Source of the DNA: Rufibacter tibetensis
Lineage (GTDB): Bacteria; Bacteroidota; Bacteroidia; Cytophagales; Hymenobacteraceae
Length of the DNA stretch: 64,000 nucleotides
Assembly: GCF_001310085.1 (NCBI RefSeq)
Contig: NZ_CP012643.1
Location: 3,517,501-3,581,500 of the forward strand
Direction: 5' to 3'
Shown one piece after another: positions 43,342 to 51,146 of the stretch. Under the pieces are notes generated by a model that saw only the letters and a program-made list of their open reading frames with translations, was not told the origin of the DNA and made no database searches. The stretch's first letter is position 1. Every line of letters starts with the position of its first letter. A program made the translations under genes and the position numbers.

Positions 43342-43765
43342 TTGTGACCAAACAGAAAACCGGGCCTGAAACGTATGTTTCAGGCCCGGTTTTCTGTTTG
43401 GTGTTCTTATGCGTCTGAAGGCTGGTGGTGTTTATATAACCTGGTTAACTCAGGTACGCCGAGGGCGAACAAACCGGTATTTTCTTGGCTCCATTCTGCT
43501 TTTACCAGTTTTTAGCAGAAGCAAACAGGTCAGGTTTTTCCTGCTTAGGATATCAGTTCAAGGCCTGTTTTTAGGAAAAGAAGTGAAAAATGGACCTTTT
43601 CCCCTATAAACCTTCTATTCTTGAACTTAGGTTCTTTTGTGTTTGTACTAGTATCTCTTATATATCTCTGTGGTGAAATACGGAGAGAATTTTCAAGATA
43701 GTTACGTATTTATACAACTCTCCTGGATACTGTACGTTGATAGTGAGGGCATAAAGAAGATAGGT
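43342..43765. other. Intergenic region with palindromes
   Basis: It begins with the 25-bp palindrome at 43348-43401 and has decayed palindrome fragments near 43485-43520 and 43555-43590. The region from 43670 is open upstream of the next gene but is unlikely to be translated. Confidence 0.45.
43348..43401. terminator. Perfect 25-bp palindrome terminator
   Basis: The arms 43348-43372 and 43377-43401 are exact complements around GTAT. It lies six bases past the CheB stop. Confidence 0.8.
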
Positions 43766-44062
43766 ATGAAAAAGGAAGAGCAGGTGCTAAAAGCTATATA
43801 TAGTTTAGTAAACGGAGACAAATCACCAGTGCATTTACCCGTGTCGCCGGAAGCCGTGAGTGAGGCAGCAGGATTACCCTTAGACCAGGTACAGGCCTGT
43901 TGCAAAACATTAGAAACACATGGGTACTTAATGAGTAGTAATGTGCATTCTATTCCGCCGTACTACTACATTACTACGGCAGGAATCAAAGAAGCCCTGA
44001 ACCCCAGCATTCCGCTGTACTTGTTTAACAGGTCAGGCGTTCAGGCAAGAAAGAGATATTAG
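43766..44062 (+). CDS. Small winged-helix-like protein
   Basis: ATG 43766 (MKKEEQVLKAIYSLVNGDKS) gives 98 residues; a longer frame from 43670 adds a hydrophobic, improbable extension. The pattern of three helices followed by strands (SPEAVSEAAGLPLDQVQACC, KTLETHGYLMSS, IPPYYYITTAGIKEAL) resembles a winged HTH with the wing at PPYYYITTAG, like MarR/PadR-type or replication-initiator wHTH folds. It may be a small DNA- or RNA-binding regulator. No family is assigned. It ends at the palindrome 44087-44145. Confidence 0.55.
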   Translation: MKKEEQVLKAIYSLVNGDKSPVHLPVSPEAVSEAAGLPLDQVQACCKTLETHGYLMSSNVHSIPPYYYITTAGIKEALNPSIPLYLFNRSGVQARKRY

Positions 44063-44086
44063 GCAGTAGCCAAAATCACATATATA

Positions 44087-44145
44087 GGCACCGCTCTGGT
44101 TCTAGGCTCGTTTTAAGAAAAACGGCTGAAAACAGGAGCGGTGCC
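44087..44145. terminator. Two-tier palindrome / terminator
   Basis: A 10-bp outer stem (44087-44096 with 44136-44145) has an imperfect inner GTTTT/AAAAA stem and a following T run. It lies between the convergent wHTH and isoaspartyl-peptidase genes. Confidence 0.6.
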
Positions 44146-44178
44146 TTTTTGCATTTGGTGCACCCTGGCCTCACTGGC

Positions 44179-45123
44179 TTACTCTATGATGATATTGTCT
44201 ACGTGTACCTGTTGGGTTCCATCTGAAGAGACACTGGCCCAGAACATGCCTTGCGTGCTGTGGGTAATACCGCGGTTGCCCTGTGCGTCCAGCACAATCA
44301 CACCGCCTTCGCCGCCAGCCTTGAGTACCTTTTCATGAATCACTTTCTGAGCCGCCTGTTCCACTGATACTCCTTTGTATTCCATTAAAGCGGCTATGTC
44401 ATGCGCTACGGTGTGCCGCATAAAGAACTCGCCATGGCCAGTGCCTGAAACCGCACAAACGTGGTTGGCAAATGTGCCGGCCCCAATAATAGGTGAATCG
44501 CCCACCCGCCCGAACCGTTTGTTCAGCATGCCTCCGGTAGAGGTACCCGCGGCGAGGTTTCCGTTCAGGTCCAGGGCTACCGCGCCTACCGTTCCTAACT
44601 TGGTTTCTTTGGTAGTTTGGCCTTGCGCCTCGGCTTCCTTGATTTGCCTGATCTGGTCCCGGCGTTCGGCTATTTCAAAGTAAGAAGGAGGTACTACTTC
44701 CAGGCCAACGGTCTGGGCAAACGCTTCGGCACCGGTGCCCACCATCATGACGTGGTTTGAAGCTTCCATCACTTTGCGAGCCGCAGAAATAGGGTTCCTG
44801 ATGGTTCTCACGCCCGCCACGGCTCCCGCCAGAAAAGCAGCCCCGTCCATGATAGAGGCATCCAGTTCAATGATTTCTTCATTGGAGAAAACCGCCCCGT
44901 GCGCCGCGTTGAACAGGGGAGAATCCTCCAAAATCTTCACGCTGACCTCTACCGCTTCCACACTGCTTTTACCTGCCTGCAAAGCTTCATAACCAGCCTG
45001 CGCCGCCTCCATTAGCTTTGTTTCATAAGCAGCTCTTCTTTCCGGAGACATAGGTTCTGGATAGACACTGCCGCAGCCCCCGTGTACGATAATAGCAGGT
45101 TTAGTAGGAGTAGAGTTGGTCAT
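44179..45123 (-). CDS. Isoaspartyl peptidase / L-asparaginase (Ntn hydrolase), copy 1
   Basis: From ATG 45123 (MTNSTPTKPAIIVHGGCGSV) the 314-residue protein is a plant-type asparaginase. The nucleophile is Thr178 in LGTVGAVALD, where the precursor self-cleaves between G177 and T178. It keeps the RVGDSPIIGAGTFA and SGTGHGEFFMRH blocks of the catalytic beta subunit. It removes beta-aspartyl residues from damaged peptides or hydrolyses Asn. There is no signal peptide, so it is cytoplasmic. A second, diverged copy lies upstream on the same strand at 45714, separated by repeat elements, so the two are probably not one transcript. Confidence 0.9.
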   Translation of the reverse strand: MTNSTPTKPAIIVHGGCGSVYPEPMSPERRAAYETKLMEAAQAGYEALQAGKSSVEAVEVSVKILEDSPLFNAAHGAVFSNEEIIELDASIMDGAAFLAGAVAGVRTIRNPISAARKVMEASNHVMMVGTGAEAFAQTVGLEVVPPSYFEIAERRDQIRQIKEAEAQGQTTKETKLGTVGAVALDLNGNLAAGTSTGGMLNKRFGRVGDSPIIGAGTFANHVCAVSGTGHGEFFMRHTVAHDIAALMEYKGVSVEQAAQKVIHEKVLKAGGEGGVIVLDAQGNRGITHSTQGMFWASVSSDGTQQVHVDNIIIE

Positions 45124-45246
45124 TTCTGATTTATAATGAGTAGTTTCTGGAGGCAAGTTACGTCTTTGCCTCTGTTTTCAATCCTGGTCTTTACAGTGTT
45201 TGATGCTCTCAATGGCTCAAATATACCAATCGTGTTTATCAACGCA

Positions 45247-45372
45247 GATTCTCCCCTTGAGGGGAGACAAAGAGGGGTGTTTACACAGGAGAGCAAGCAT
45301 TGCCGGTTCTGCAACGTGGGTATACTTAAAAAAAGAATATGAAATGGCTGGACCAGAATATGTAAACACCCC
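45247..45372. repeat. Bacteroidota-type repeat with inverted ends
   Basis: GATTCTCCCCTTGAGGGGAG starts a block that ends GGGGTGTTTAC (45274-45284). Its exact inverse GTAAACACCCC occurs at 45362-45372. The first core also appears, imperfectly, at 1803-1826. This looks like a dispersed non-coding repeat. Confidence 0.5.
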
Positions 45373-45427
45373 ACGTCAGAGCAACGCTCGATGCCTCAAA
45401 CTTTGGTTTAGGCAATTTTCGCATTCC

Positions 45428-45572
45428 GTCCCCCTTTGAAGGGGGTAGGGGGATGAGGAAATCGAAAGAAGAGGCAAGGAACTTCCTTTCAATGCCAAAC
45501 AGCAAGCGCAAAGAACAGGAAATGCTTTGATCCGCATGAACAATCATCCCCCTACCCCCTTCAAAGGGGGAC
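45428..45572. mobile_element. MITE-like element with perfect 29-bp terminal inverted repeats
   Basis: Bases 45428-45456 (starting GTCCCCCTTTGAAGGGGG) and 45544-45572 are exact inverse complements flanking 87 bases. Each end is itself palindromic. It encodes nothing. Similar CCCCCTTCAAAGGGGG-type repeats are, to my knowledge, common in Bacteroidota genomes. No clear target duplication is seen. Confidence 0.55.
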
Positions 45573-45602
45573 AAACAGCTACCGTGCTGTCACCCAACAA
45601 AA

Positions 45603-45650
45603 ACCCCAGTTTCAGGACTGTTTTATCTAAAACAGTCCTGAAACTGGGGT
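45603..45650. terminator. Two-tier palindrome / terminator
   Basis: A perfect 22-bp stem (45603-45624 with 45629-45650) with loop ATCT and inner ACTGTTTT/AAAACAGT lies 64 bp past the stop of the second asparaginase gene. Confidence 0.7.
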
Positions 45651-45713
45651 AAGTATTTGTGCTTGAAATGTCTTGTCTATGGTTGCTCTGGGTAAAGTAA
45701 GGTAAGCTTTCTC

Positions 45714-46649
45714 TTACTCTTCCCGTTCCCAGTTGCCGTCATCGTCTTTCCAGATGGCCAGGTACGTAGGATCATTGTTTTTCTTACAGGCTCTGAACAT
45801 GAGGTTGGTTTCAAAGCTGAACTCCACGTTGCCATTTGGGTCTATGGCTATGAAGTTGCGATCGCCTTCAATAAGGTCGCGGTAGGTGGTCATGGCTTCT
45901 GCCGAGGCTTCCTTCAGCGGGAGTCCTTTGTATTTCATGAGGGCGTACACTTCATGGGCTACGTTAGAAAGCATGATGCCTTCCCCGTCACCGGTGCAGG
46001 AAACAGCTACCACCTCATTGTTTGCGTACACGCCGCTGCCAATGATGGGAGAGTCGCCCACCCGGCCCGGAAGCTGGTTGACCAGACCACCCGTAGACGT
46101 GGCAGCGGCCAGGTTGCCGTCCATGTCCAGGGCCACGGCTCCCACGGTGTCATGCCCGGTTACTGATTCTTCTTTCTGCGCCTCCTTCCATGATTTCTCT
46201 TTTTCCTCCGTGATAAAGTAATCGTCTGGTTTCAGCGTCATTTTATGTTCACGGGCAAAGTCTTCGGCGCCAGAGCCTACCAGCATCACGTGCTTTGACT
46301 TCTCCATCACGGTTCTGGCCAGGGTAACAGGGTTCTTCACGTGCTTCACTCCGGCCACCGATCCGCCTTTCATGGTTTTCCCGTCCATGATAGAGGCGTC
46401 AAACTCAGCGGTGTGGGCACTGGTAAGGCTGGCCCCTTTGCCAGCGTTAAAGAGCGGGTTGTTTTCCATGCTGTTCACGGCAGCCTCCACGGCATCCAAG
46501 GCACTTCCGCCTTCTTTCAGGATGCGCCAGCCAGCCATGAGGGCATTCTCCAGGCCTTGTTCATAGGCTGCCTGTTTTGTCTCGCTCAGTTCCTCGCGGC
46601 TTTGGTTTTCAGCTCCACCATGGATTGCAATCACCCATTTCTTCTCCAT
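45714..46649 (-). CDS. Isoaspartyl peptidase / L-asparaginase (Ntn hydrolase), copy 2
   Basis: From ATG 46649 (MEKKWVIAIHGGAENQ) the 311-residue protein has its nucleophile at Thr168 (GHDTVGAVALDMDGNLAAAT) and the RVGDSPIIGSGVYANNEVVA and SCTGDGEGIM blocks. The processing site is D167-T168 instead of the usual G-T, as in copy 1, which is a notable variation since Gly at -1 is common in the family. The C-terminal region FSFETNLMFRACKKNNDPT is typical. It is clearly paralogous to copy 1 but well diverged. Confidence 0.9.
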   Translation of the reverse strand: MEKKWVIAIHGGAENQSREELSETKQAAYEQGLENALMAGWRILKEGGSALDAVEAAVNSMENNPLFNAGKGASLTSAHTAEFDASIMDGKTMKGGSVAGVKHVKNPVTLARTVMEKSKHVMLVGSGAEDFAREHKMTLKPDDYFITEEKEKSWKEAQKEESVTGHDTVGAVALDMDGNLAAATSTGGLVNQLPGRVGDSPIIGSGVYANNEVVAVSCTGDGEGIMLSNVAHEVYALMKYKGLPLKEASAEAMTTYRDLIEGDRNFIAIDPNGNVEFSFETNLMFRACKKNNDPTYLAIWKDDDGNWEREE

Positions 46650-46655
46650 AATCAA

Positions 46656-47034
46656 GGATTTTTAGGTTCTGCTACTGGGTCACTATGTGGTGCCATGTAG
46701 CGCTAACATGTACGGGCAGGGGCAGGCGATGTTGGTAAGTTAAATACTGAATTAGAAGGGCACTTTTACGGATGCGACCCTGCCATTACACTTTTCCTTA
46801 AAGTGTCTCAAAAAAGGGCTTTCGCGCTAAATCTTATCGAAAAGTAGCAGACTTAAAGCGAATTAAAGGCTGTTTTTTGAAAAATCAGTGTTTTCTCAAG
46901 CTTTTTGCCGTGTTTTTTCTGGCACTTTCTGGGTAGCGCAAAACGTATAAAGATACAAGCCGCCGCTTTTGTGAATATAAATTCACCGCTCCATTCTGGA
47001 ATTTCACCAAAAGGTCTCCTTATAAAAAGAACAT
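46656..47034. other. Intergenic region
   Basis: No gene was seen in about 380 bases. A decayed palindrome lies near 46865-46900. Confidence 0.45.
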
Positions 47035-47187
47035 ATGATTCTACATCCAAAATTTAATAAGTCCTGGCGCAAACAGCCAGATGCCCGGTGTAAGATGGAT
47101 GCAGGTGCTATGGCAGCTTTTCCGTGGCGGGTATCTAGCATGGTGAACCTTCTGGCGCAGGAGAAAACCGCAAAGAAAGCTTCATAA
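47035..47187 (+). CDS. Possible 50-residue protein upstream of STAS-like gene
   Basis: ATG 47035 opens MILHPKFNKSWRKQPDARCK followed by MDAGAMAAFPWRVSSMVNLL and AQEKTAKKAS, ending at TAA 47185-47187. It is basic and hydrophilic, ends 14 bp before the STAS-like ATG, and follows an AT-rich TATAAAAAG stretch. It could be a small operon leader protein or the leader RNA. No family. Confidence 0.35.
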   Translation: MILHPKFNKSWRKQPDARCKMDAGAMAAFPWRVSSMVNLLAQEKTAKKAS

Positions 47188-47201
47188 GCAGAAAAGGCGC
47201 A

Positions 47202-47546
47202 ATGCAGAAGATTATTACCGAGAAGATAGGTGGAAAAGTGATTATTCTATTGCAGGATGATTTGGATGCCTCTGACCAACGGCTAACCCGGCGGTGGCAA
47301 AGCCCAAGGCAGGCAAACCAGGAATATTTTGTCTGGATAGACTGTTCCAGCTTGAATTGCGTAAAAAGCTTAGGATTCAGTCACTTTGTAAGCCAGTTGC
47401 TCTTGCTTAAGCAAGCGCAAGCCAATATCACGCTTCTGAACTTGAGCAACCACCAACAGGAGCTTCTAAGGTTACTTAGGGTAGAGCATTTGTTTACGGT
47501 AGTGCCCGACTTTGAAAAGGCCTACCAATTGGTACAGGCCTCTTAG
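47202..47546 (+). CDS. Diverged STAS-like protein
   Basis: The 114-residue protein follows the STAS order: VIILLQDDLDASDQRLTRRW, EYFVWIDCSSLNCVKSLGFS, ITLLNLSNHQQELLRLLRVE, VVPDFEKAYQL. The phospho-loop reads V54-K55-S56-L57-G58, keeping a Ser but not the usual D/S-S-x-G-L. It is the third STAS protein within 15 kb of the PAS/Che island. Probably an antagonist or scaffold with altered regulation. The next gene starts 94 bp downstream on the same strand. Confidence 0.65.
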   Translation: MQKIITEKIGGKVIILLQDDLDASDQRLTRRWQSPRQANQEYFVWIDCSSLNCVKSLGFSHFVSQLLLLKQAQANITLLNLSNHQQELLRLLRVEHLFTVVPDFEKAYQLVQAS

Positions 47547-47640
47547 CCAGAAAAGGAAGCAGGCGATTTTAACCTTCTTACCTGTTAGGTACGGGGACAA
47601 AGAAAGTACAGGCACGAATGAAACGGAGAGGAGGGACAGC

Positions 47641-47973
47641 ATGGGGCTTGAGCAGTTTTCAGATATAGAGGAAGCAATTACCTATTTAAAGAGAATAGGG
47701 TACCTGCATACATTTACCTGTGTTCCCGAGGGCTGGCAGTGTTCTCAAACAAACCAGGTGTATTCCCCAGAACAACTTGTCATGGAGAATTGCCTCCGGT
47801 TCCAGAAATGGAAAGGGGCACACAAAGTAGCGGTTCTGTACCTGGTCTCCGCCCCCGATGGCACCAAAGGCTACATCATTGACTGTTGCTCTACTTACGG
47901 CAATGCCTTGTTTGGCGAGTACCTGCTCCGGATGAAACTGAACCAGATAAACCCTGCGGCTCGGGAGTTGTGA
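47641..47973 (+). CDS. Conserved-looking hypothetical protein
   Basis: From ATG 47641 (MGLEQFSDIEEAITYLKRIG) the protein has 110 residues; the longer frame starts inside the STAS gene and is rejected. It has an N-terminal helix, a strand-rich middle (YLHTFTCVPEGWQCSQTNQV) and KWKGAHKVAVLYLVSAPDGT, GYIIDCCSTYG. This resembles the phosphoribosylpyrophosphate-like or DUF-type small sandwich proteins, but I cannot name a family. It may be co-transcribed with the STAS-like gene. Confidence 0.5.
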   Translation: MGLEQFSDIEEAITYLKRIGYLHTFTCVPEGWQCSQTNQVYSPEQLVMENCLRFQKWKGAHKVAVLYLVSAPDGTKGYIIDCCSTYGNALFGEYLLRMKLNQINPAAREL

Positions 47974-47978
47974 GACCC

Positions 47979-48476
47979 TTAGCCAATCTGCCCTTCTTTA
48001 AAGAAAGACATCTCGTCCCACAGCCGGGTGAATTCCTTCACGAACCCAGCTACTACGTGGGCATCTGAGATCACCACCACGTTTTCATGGTTATACAGAG
48101 CGGCGCTTCTGGTCCAGTTATAGGAACCGGTAAGCACGTGCGTCTGGTCTACTACCACAAACTTGTGGTGCATGTGGTTAGCCGTGTTGTCTACCTTTAC
48201 TTTGATGCCTGCCTTTACCAACTGCCTTATGTCAGAGCCTTTATCAAACAGTTTCTCATTATCAGTGAGCAACTGAATCTTGATCCCCTTGCGGTGCGCC
48301 GCCAGAATTGCGTTAGTGATGCGGTCATCTGAAATGGTGAACACGCAGATCTTCAAAGATGAGGTGGCGGCTCCAATGCTTTCCAGAATGGCATTCAGGC
48401 AGGCTTCGCCGGGACTGAAGTACACTTCATTTCTGAGTTTAGGAGCACTCTTGAAGATGGAGAAGACGGTTTTCAA
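47979..48476 (-). CDS. Single-HKD phospholipase-D-like nuclease
   Basis: The 165-residue protein has one HKD motif, H103-x-K105-x4-D110 (HHKFVVVD), followed by VLTGSYNWTRSAALYNHENV, a layout typical of the Nuc/mitochondrial PLD subgroup that dimerises to build an active site. The N-terminal half is YFSPGEACLNAILESIGAAT, KICVFTISDDRITNAILAAH, fitting that fold. There is no signal peptide, unlike plasmid-borne Nuc, so it would act in the cytoplasm. It cleaves phosphodiesters in DNA, RNA or lipid. A restriction or defence role is possible; no partner helicase is adjacent. Confidence 0.8.
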   Translation of the reverse strand: MKTVFSIFKSAPKLRNEVYFSPGEACLNAILESIGAATSSLKICVFTISDDRITNAILAAHRKGIKIQLLTDNEKLFDKGSDIRQLVKAGIKVKVDNTANHMHHKFVVVDQTHVLTGSYNWTRSAALYNHENVVVISDAHVVAGFVKEFTRLWDEMSFFKEGQIG

Positions 48477-48606
48477 CTGGTAGAAGTTAGGTTAGTAGAA
48501 CAGAAAGATACAAACTATGGGTACACGTGCTTGCTCGCAACTTAAACAAACTGCCCTTTCCTACCCCTTGTTTAAACCCCTTTTTCTGGAAACACCTCCC
48601 AAACGA

Positions 48607-49395
48607 TTAATCATTCTCTTGTTCCCCTGAAAGTTTCCGCACCAGGGTTTCTAACCGGGTGAGGCGTTCTTCCAGCGAGGAAGGTGACTTGAGGTAGGTG
48701 CTGTATACTCCATCTACGTGCCATATCTCGGTCACTTCTGTTACCGCGTACGTAAGGTGGTCATAGTCTGGATTGTCTGCTTTCAGGAGAAGGGCTCCTT
48801 CTTGGGTAAGCCCCTGGAAGCGGCGCGTGGTAAGTTTGGTTGGGGTCACCAGGGTATAAACTTCGTTGGGCTTCAACTGTGATGCTTCAGGGGGTACAAA
48901 GGAGCAATACAGAATATCACCGTGCCGAAGGCCGTGTTGCTGGTACTGCATCTCAGAGCCGGTATGTTCAAAGGCACGGTGCAGCACATCGGTTTTGCCG
49001 GGTAAAATCAACGAAGGAAGGCCATCTATGTATTGCCTCTCCTGCCGGAGGGTGAAATACCCCGGTTGCTCATTTGCCATGACCAAAGCCGTCCGGTGAG
49101 CGGGTGATTCGGCTGCTCCTGCTACTTTTATGAGCAGCTGCTCTGCCTGTAAATCAGGTTTGAAGATATCAAATCCATATAAATCATTAACAGTCAGTTC
49201 TTTGGTGATTAATAAATCTAGACTGATGCCAAAGTGTCGGGCAATCTGCACTAGGGTATCGATTTTGGGTTCAGAGCGTCCTTCTTCGTACGCGCCCACG
49301 CTAGGACGCGCTAAGTCAAAGAGTTGCGCAAAGGCAGCTTGGCTCAAATTCTTGACCGTCCTGATCTTCTTTATGTTCTTCCCAATGCTCGACAT
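48607..49395 (-). CDS. XRE-family regulator with LexA/S24-like C-terminal domain
   Basis: The 262-residue protein has an N-terminal HTH_3 (GKNIKKIRTVKNLSQAAFAQ, LFDLARPSVGAYEEGRSEPK, IDTLVQIARHFGISLDLLIT), a linker, then a beta-rich domain (PSLILPGKTDVLHRAFEHTG, SEMQYQQHGLRHGDILYCSF, NEVYTLVTPTKLTTRRF) resembling the LexA/CI S24 peptidase fold, with a C-terminal coil (EERLTRLETLVRKLSG). The SOS-type cleavage site and catalytic Ser-Lys are not evident, so it may sense a ligand instead. The AT-rich DNA just upstream of its start may carry its operator. It reads away from the membrane-stress block that begins at 49.7 kb and could control it from the shared upstream region. Confidence 0.75.
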   Translation of the reverse strand: MSSIGKNIKKIRTVKNLSQAAFAQLFDLARPSVGAYEEGRSEPKIDTLVQIARHFGISLDLLITKELTVNDLYGFDIFKPDLQAEQLLIKVAGAAESPAHRTALVMANEQPGYFTLRQERQYIDGLPSLILPGKTDVLHRAFEHTGSEMQYQQHGLRHGDILYCSFVPPEASQLKPNEVYTLVTPTKLTTRRFQGLTQEGALLLKADNPDYDHLTYAVTEVTEIWHVDGVYSTYLKSPSSLEERLTRLETLVRKLSGEQEND

Positions 49396-49705
49396 AAAAA
49401 TATTTTAAAAATAAATGTGCTACAATTTTGAGCTTATCTATTTTTTATAGTATAATTGCTCTCGAAATCAGGACAAGATAAGGAGTTATTTTGGTAATTG
49501 CTACAAGCATGAGCAGCAGCTTAGCTTACCTTTCTAATATCTGATTTTGAAAATATAAAAGAACCATAAGGGGAAAGGTCAGAGTTATGAGCAACTGCCC
49601 TGCTAGGGGAAGGCAACTCTCTTGATTGCGATAGCCCTTCAGGAAAGAGGTAAAAAGGAACTGGAAGCATCTGATAAAGGCACAAACCATATAAAAAGAC
49701 GACCC

Positions 49706-49918
49706 ATGAGAACAGAAAGCACCCGGATTAGTTTGATGACCCTTTTGATCACTTATATAGTGGTGAAGGTGGTGCATCTTTTGACCGGATTCAACTATAA
49801 TCCCTTTGAGGAAGGGTTGCTTACCATAAAGTTTGTGTTGGATGTGGTGTCCTGGGTAATGGTGTATGGCTTGGTATATTTTATAGTGAAAAAGGTTCGG
49901 GAGCCAAAGTTGGGTTGA
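49706..49918 (+). CDS. Small two-helix membrane protein
   Basis: ATG 49706 (MRTESTRISLMTLLITYIVV) gives 70 residues with two hydrophobic segments separated by TGFNYNPFEEG, ending KKVREPKLG. The longer frame from 49622 adds a hydrophilic, unconvincing leader. No family. It lies divergent from the XRE regulator and 46 bp before the YbjN-like gene, so it may be the first gene of the membrane-stress block. Confidence 0.55.
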   Translation: MRTESTRISLMTLLITYIVVKVVHLLTGFNYNPFEEGLLTIKFVLDVVSWVMVYGLVYFIVKKVREPKLG

Positions 49919-49964
49919 GGAAGCTGGTGGGTATCTATCCTATAAATGTAAAATTGAATAAGAG

Positions 49965-50363
49965 ATGAAACAGAACTACTTTCTGCAAGTGAAAAACTAC
50001 CTGGTAGAACTGGAGTACCGCATCACCCACGAAGATCCCCAGGATTGTGTGTTTGTGGTAGAGAAGGAGAGCCTAGGTATCAAGAACCTGGTTATTGGGT
50101 GTACAGATCCGCTCCTGATCATGGAGCAGTACATCATGGAACTGCCCGCTGTTTCTGCGGCCGTTTACCAAAACCTGCTCCAAAAGAACCGCGACATTAT
50201 TCACGGGGCCTTTGTGCTGGATGAATCAGGAAGGCGGCTTATCTTCCGGGATACCCTGCAAATGAGCAAACTGGACCTGCATGAACTGGAGGCTTCTCTT
50301 AACTCGCTGGCGCTTTTACTAAGCGAGTACAGAGAGCAACTTATCCATTTCTCTAAAAACTAA
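49965..50363 (+). CDS. YbjN/secretion-chaperone-like protein
   Basis: The 132-residue protein has the alpha-beta pattern of class I type III secretion chaperones and YbjN: an N-terminal helix (YFLQVKNYLVELEYRI), strands with CVFVVEKESLGIKNLVIGCT, PLLIMEQYIMELPAVSAAVY, HGAFVLDESGRRLIFRDTLQ and a long closing helix LHELEASLNSLALLLSEYRE. In proteobacterial yjf-type clusters a chaperone-like DUF2170 protein sits beside a PspA homologue. The same pairing occurs here, with the PspA-like gene 10 bp downstream, so the two are probably co-translated and may interact. Confidence 0.6.
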   Translation: MKQNYFLQVKNYLVELEYRITHEDPQDCVFVVEKESLGIKNLVIGCTDPLLIMEQYIMELPAVSAAVYQNLLQKNRDIIHGAFVLDESGRRLIFRDTLQMSKLDLHELEASLNSLALLLSEYREQLIHFSKN

Positions 50364-50373
50364 ACCAGCCGAG

Positions 50374-50967
50374 ATGAACATTCTGCAACGCATTTTCAAC
50401 CTAGGACAGGCTAGGGTGCACCCTTCGGTGGAACAACTAAACGAGCCCATCCGGAGAACTGAAAAAGAAATCCAGGAACTGCAGGTTGAACTGGAGAAAA
50501 GTAAGCTTGCCTTAAAGGAGGCAAAGGCCAGATTGATCCGGTCCCAGAAAGGCCTCAACAGACAAGCTGATCCCGAAGAGCAATTAGTGGCAGCCCCTTC
50601 AGTGGCCCAATTGGAGCAAAACATAGAGTCGCTAAAGACTACCATCAAGCAATGGGAAATGCAAGTGCGTGTCCTTCGGTCAAGGGTGATGGTGAAAAGT
50701 ACTACCAAAACCATTGACCAACAGATGTCCCAGATCAATCCCGAAGGATCAGTGGTGTTGCTGGAGCACTTGAAAGAGAAGGAGGCAGCAACCGGCCACC
50801 CAATGGCTTCGCGTGACTTTGTTGGCAATCAATCTCAAAGAAGAGCCGAAGAGAATAAAAAGGCCTGTACCGCCCAAAACTTTGCCCAAAAAGCAGATGT
50901 TCTAAATAAGCAGTTCAATTTTCCGTCCAGCGGGCTGCCGTTTGGAGGCTTTAAAGAGCAGCCTTAA
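50374..50967 (+). CDS. PspA/IM30-like protein, short form
   Basis: The 197-residue protein starts MNILQRIFNLGQARVHPSVE, then QLNEPIRRTEKEIQELQVEL, very like the amphipathic helix and first coiled-coil hairpin of PspA (MNIFxRxxxIxxAxxHxxxxxxEDP). The long helix pair continues to about residue 115, and MSQINPEGSVVLLEHLKEKE matches the PspA alpha4 region. The C-terminal 55 residues are diverged and polar (SQRRAEENKKACTAQN, GLPFGGFKEQP). It is shorter than typical PspA (about 220-240). PspA forms ESCRT-III-like assemblies that protect stressed membranes; here it precedes YqiJ-like and flotillin genes. Confidence 0.75.
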   Translation: MNILQRIFNLGQARVHPSVEQLNEPIRRTEKEIQELQVELEKSKLALKEAKARLIRSQKGLNRQADPEEQLVAAPSVAQLEQNIESLKTTIKQWEMQVRVLRSRVMVKSTTKTIDQQMSQINPEGSVVLLEHLKEKEAATGHPMASRDFVGNQSQRRAEENKKACTAQNFAQKADVLNKQFNFPSSGLPFGGFKEQP

Positions 50968-51058
50968 AATCAAAGTTTAGAGGCTGATTGAAACAAAACA
51001 GACCCCATCAAGAAGTACAGTGACGCCGCACTGGCAAATCAAGAAAATGACATCCTCC

Positions 51059-51095
51059 CGTTTTTAGCCCTCTTTTCAGAATCAGGCTCTAAACG
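51059..51095. repeat. Decayed palindrome of the GTTTT/AAAAC family
   Basis: CGTTTTTAGCC pairs imperfectly with GGCTCTAAACG around CTCTTTTCAGAATCA, inside the putative operon. Confidence 0.4.
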
Positions 51096-51146
51096 AAAAA
51101 AAACTTGACGAAGAACGCAAGACGCATACCTCATTACTTATTCACA

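Larger units (their letters stand above)
45157..45713. other. Repeat-filled gap between asparaginase paralogues
   Basis: No gene was seen. It contains an inverted pair at 45247-45372, the MITE-like element 45428-45572 and the palindrome 45603-45650. Confidence 0.6.

Noticed and set aside
45428..45572. CRISPR array
   Set aside because: There is only one inverted pair, with no regularly spaced direct repeats.
45326..45574. Minus-strand 82-codon frame across the MITE-like element
   Set aside because: It runs through both inverted repeats and the insertion itself, so it is not a conserved gene.
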